DNA of 45,673 nucleotides from Aestuariivirga sp. Lineage in GTDB: Bacteria; Pseudomonadota; Alphaproteobacteria; Rhizobiales; Aestuariivirgaceae. Location: the NCBI RefSeq assembly GCF_020252405.1, contig NZ_JADCDA010000031.1, forward strand, positions 1 to 45,673, given 5' to 3'. Made by a program: the position numbers and the translations under genes. Positions within the stretch are counted from its first letter, which is position 1, and every line of letters begins with the position of its first letter. Of the stretch, positions 43,673 through 45,673 are shown piece by piece. Below the pieces are notes generated by a model. It did not search any database. It worked only from the letters and a program-made list of their open reading frames with translations, and was not told the DNA's origin.

Positions 43673-44257
43673 ATGACGCAGGACGAGGTTCTGGACGAAT
43701 TCCGCGCGGCCGGCGCGCTGCTGGAGGGGCACTTCATCCTCTCCTCCGGCCTCCACTCCGGCCGCTACCTGCAATGCGCCCGCGTGCTGATGGACGCGCG
43801 GCGCGCCGCAAGGCTCTGTGCGGCGCTGGCCGAACAGCTGCGCGCCATGGCGCCGGGCCACATCGACCTTGTCGCCTCGCCCGCCATGGGCGGCGTCGTG
43901 GTGGGTTACGAGATGGGCCGCCAGCTCGGCGCGCCGGCGGTCTTCTTCGAGCGTGTGGACGGCAAGCTCATGCTGCGCCGCGGCTTCAGCATCGCGAAGG
44001 GGGCGCGCGTCGTCATGGTGGAGGACATCGTCACCACCGGCCTCTCGTCGCGCGAGTGCATCGCGGGCATCACGCAAGAGGGCGGCATCACGGTGGCCGC
44101 CGCCTGCCTCATCGACCGCTCCGGCGGCAAGGCCGCCATCGGCGTGCCGCTGGCGGCGCTGACCCGGCTCGACATACCGGCCTATCCGGCGGACCGGCTG
44201 CCCGCCGAACTCGCCGCCATCCCCGCCGTCAAGCCCGGGAGCCGCGGCCTCAAATGA
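43673..44257 (+). CDS. pyrE: Orotate phosphoribosyltransferase
   Basis: This 194-residue pyrimidine biosynthesis enzyme joins orotate and PRPP to form OMP. The PRPP-binding loop is [14 protein letters not shown], with [17 protein letters not shown] as the second nucleotide-binding part and [18 protein letters not shown] near the N terminus. It begins 6 nt after rsh and its stop overlaps acpS (ATGA), so the genes are coupled. Confidence 0.97.
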   Translation: MTQDEVLDEFRAAGALLEGHFILSSGLHSGRYLQCARVLMDARRAARLCAALAEQLRAMAPGHIDLVASPAMGGVVVGYEMGRQLGAPAVFFERVDGKLMLRRGFSIAKGARVVMVEDIVTTGLSSRECIAGITQEGGITVAAACLIDRSGGKAAIGVPLAALTRLDIPAYPADRLPAELAAIPAVKPGSRGLK

Positions 44258-44652
44258 TCTTGGGTCTCGGCAATGACGTGATCGATATCCGCCGGATCGA
44301 GGAAACGCTCGCCCGTTTCGGCCCGCGCTTCATCGACCGCATCTTCACGGAAGTCGAAATCCGGAAATCCGAAAAACGCGCCCAGCGCGCGGCCTCCTAC
44401 GCCAAGCGCTTCGCCGCCAAGGAGGCCTGCTCCAAGGCGCTGGGCACGGGCTTCCGGAAGGGCGTGTTCTGGAAGGACATGGGCGTGGTGAACGAGCCCT
44501 CCGGCAAGCCCACCATGGTGTTGACGGGCGGGGCGAAGGCCCAGCTCGATTCGCTGACGCCGCCCGGCCACACGGTGCGCATCCACCTCACGATCACCGA
44601 CGACTTCCCCTATGCCCATGCCTTCGTGATGATCGAGGCGCTGCCGGGTTAA
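44254..44652 (+). CDS. acpS: Holo-[acyl-carrier-protein] synthase
   Basis: This 132-residue enzyme attaches 4'-phosphopantetheine to acyl carrier protein. Asp8 in [13 protein letters not shown] and Glu in [15 protein letters not shown] are the Mg2+-binding residues of the family. The start overlaps the pyrE stop. The longer upstream frame is a shadow of pyrE. The lepB gene follows after a repeat-filled gap. Confidence 0.96.
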   Translation: MILGLGNDVIDIRRIEETLARFGPRFIDRIFTEVEIRKSEKRAQRAASYAKRFAAKEACSKALGTGFRKGVFWKDMGVVNEPSGKPTMVLTGGAKAQLDSLTPPGHTVRIHLTITDDFPYAHAFVMIEALPG

Positions 44653-45099
44653 CAGCGCCGAAGGACCGCCGTCCCAACCCATGCGCCCGTGATCCCGGCA
44701 ATCCGCCGGAACCCGCTTTCAACAGGATCCGGCGCCCAAACCGTGACATTGTCCTTCGCCCGCCCGGCGGCGGGAGTGCGCTGGAGCGGGCTGGATCGGG
44801 CTGGAGTTGAAGCTCACCCCCCTCTTACTGTCACTATTTGGCAACAGTAGACCTGCTTGAGTGCGGCTGCGTTGCATCTTCTCCGGGAAACGGTTTATAG
44901 CCGGGGTCTGGAAGGCTTGGCATTCGATGGTTAAAGCATTTTCAGGTCAAGTGGACACCGGTTGACCGTCGAAAATGCGGCCAGACAAAGCATTTTCAGG
45001 TCAAGTGGACACCGGTTGACTGTCGAAAATGCGGCTAAATAAACAGATAGAGCAGGTTTCGTTTCCACTGAACCGAAACCTGCTCCAGGCAAATTGCAT
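44653..45099. other. 447-bp intergenic region before lepB
   Basis: No gene is seen between acpS and lepB. The first 280 bp are unremarkable. The rest is a family B repeat whose left half is duplicated in tandem, ending 12 bp before the lepB start codon. The lepB promoter must lie within or before this repeat. Confidence 0.55.
44933..45087 (+). repeat. Family B repeat with 53-bp tandem duplication of its left half
   Basis: AAAGCATTTTCAGGTCAAG begins at 44933 and again at 44986; the two 53-bp units differ at one or two bases. The second continues into the usual right half, CAGGTTTCGTTTCCACTGAA with CCGAAACCTGCTC. It is the longest copy of this family in the window. Confidence 0.9.
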
Positions 45100-45673
45100 A
45101 TGAAAGACCCCCAGATGGCGGCGGCACAGGACACGCGGCGCAAGTCAGAGGACGGTTTGTGGGAAACCGTCAAGGTCATCATCCAGGCGCTGCTCATCGC
45201 CTTCGTGGTCCGGACCTTCCTCTTTCAGCCCTTCAACATCCCCTCGGCGTCCATGTACCCAACGCTGAAAGTGGGGGATTATCTGTTTGTGTCGAAGCTT
45301 TCCTACGGTTACGGGAGATATTCCTTCAATTTCTCCCTCGGCATCTTCGGCAACGAGATCGTGTCGTGCTGCAACCTGGACTTCCCCGGCCGCATCGTGT
45401 GGCCGGATACCCCGAAGCGCGGCGACGTCGCCGTATTCAAGCTGCCGTCCGACATCAGCATCGACTATATCAAGCGGGTGATCGGCCTGCCGGGCGACCG
45501 TATCCAGATGCGCGATGGCGTGCTCTTTATCAACGGCCAGGCGGTCAAGAAAGAGCGCATAGAGGATTTCGCGGATTTCTCGGAGCGGGGTCTCCGAACC
45601 GCCGTGCCGCAGTTCCTTGAAACCCTGCCGAACGGCGTCCAGTACCGCGTGCTCGACGCGGAAGATCGGAAGA
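45100..45673 (+). CDS. lepB: Signal peptidase I, N-terminal part (cut by window edge)
   Basis: The first 191 codons of signal peptidase I are present, with no stop inside the window. It has a membrane anchor at about residues 24-42 (VKVIIQALLIAFVVRTFLF), the catalytic Ser51 in IPSASMYPT and the catalytic Lys125 in YIKRVIGLPGD (box D). It cleaves signal peptides of exported proteins at the outer face of the inner membrane. The ATG at 45100 gives a normal short cytoplasmic N terminus. lepB after acpS is the usual alphaproteobacterial order, with rnc and era expected beyond the edge. Confidence 0.95.
   Translation, partial: MKDPQMAAAQDTRRKSEDGLWETVKVIIQALLIAFVVRTFLFQPFNIPSASMYPTLKVGDYLFVSKLSYGYGRYSFNFSLGIFGNEIVSCCNLDFPGRIVWPDTPKRGDVAVFKLPSDISIDYIKRVIGLPGDRIQMRDGVLFINGQAVKKERIEDFADFSERGLRTAVPQFLETLPNGVQYRVLDAEDRK

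Noticed and set aside
44933-45040. Tandem 53-bp units considered as a CRISPR array
   Set aside because: Only two units, no unique spacers, and each is part of dispersed repeat family B; no cas genes nearby.

Overview
The window reads as a chromosomal segment of a GC-rich alphaproteobacterium, most likely of the order Hyphomicrobiales (Rhizobiales). Three things support this: the housekeeping run rpoZ - rsh - pyrE - acpS - lepB at the right end; small alphaproteobacterial families (DUF3126 next to cysE, CHCC zinc finger, DUF4864, transglutaminase-like cysteine peptidase); and dispersed intergenic mosaic repeats of the kind rhizobia carry (RIME-like). The genus cannot be resolved from sequence reading alone.

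Left part (1-12,440). An ICMT-family membrane protein and moaA are followed by a nine-gene minus-strand operon (10,799 down to 2,365). It holds two EthD-domain proteins, two KstD-like flavoprotein dehydrogenases, a complete polar-amino-acid-type ABC importer (binding protein, one permease, ATPase) and two SDR dehydrogenases. A divergent FadR-type GntR regulator and a third SDR sit opposite. Tight spacing and ATGA/GTGA overlaps show a coordinated pathway. The gene content suggests uptake of a small charged, probably alicyclic compound, alcohol oxidation by the SDRs, and ring desaturation next to a ketone by the flavoproteins. I know of no described pathway with exactly this set, so it is the main candidate for something new.

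Centre-left (12,490-17,131). This is the tyrosine / homogentisate catabolic block: an Lrp-type regulator, 4-hydroxyphenylpyruvate dioxygenase, a MarR-type regulator, homogentisate dioxygenase and fumarylacetoacetate hydrolase. A perfect 16-bp palindrome lies between the divergent MarR and hmgA genes. Maleylacetoacetate isomerase is not in the window. A decayed IS630-type transposase fragment follows.

Centre (18,295-26,922). This is a form II (AYRGAGR-type) carbon-monoxide-dehydrogenase-like molybdenum hydroxylase, coxS-coxL-coxM, with a terminator and then maturation genes: coxD (MoxR ATPase), coxE (VWA), an XdhC split over two genes, and a molybdopterin-binding / MobA-like fusion. A palindromic repeat has become part of the coxE 3' end.

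Right part (26,967-45,673). These are mostly conserved single genes: radC and map; a MoCF-domain protein that seems to have lost about 45-50 internal residues; xanthine phosphoribosyltransferase; a class III aminotransferase; a YcaQ-type protein; GNAT and zinc-finger proteins; an alpha/beta hydrolase; an MgtA-type P-type ATPase; cysE; DUF3126; gamma carbonic anhydrase; a BTLCP peptidase; two tRNA-Leu genes flanking a Pro/Ala-rich unknown; then rpoZ, rsh, pyrE, acpS and the start of lepB, which is cut by the window edge. Two families of composite palindromic repeats (A and B) sit in the intergenic gaps, several touching stop codons.
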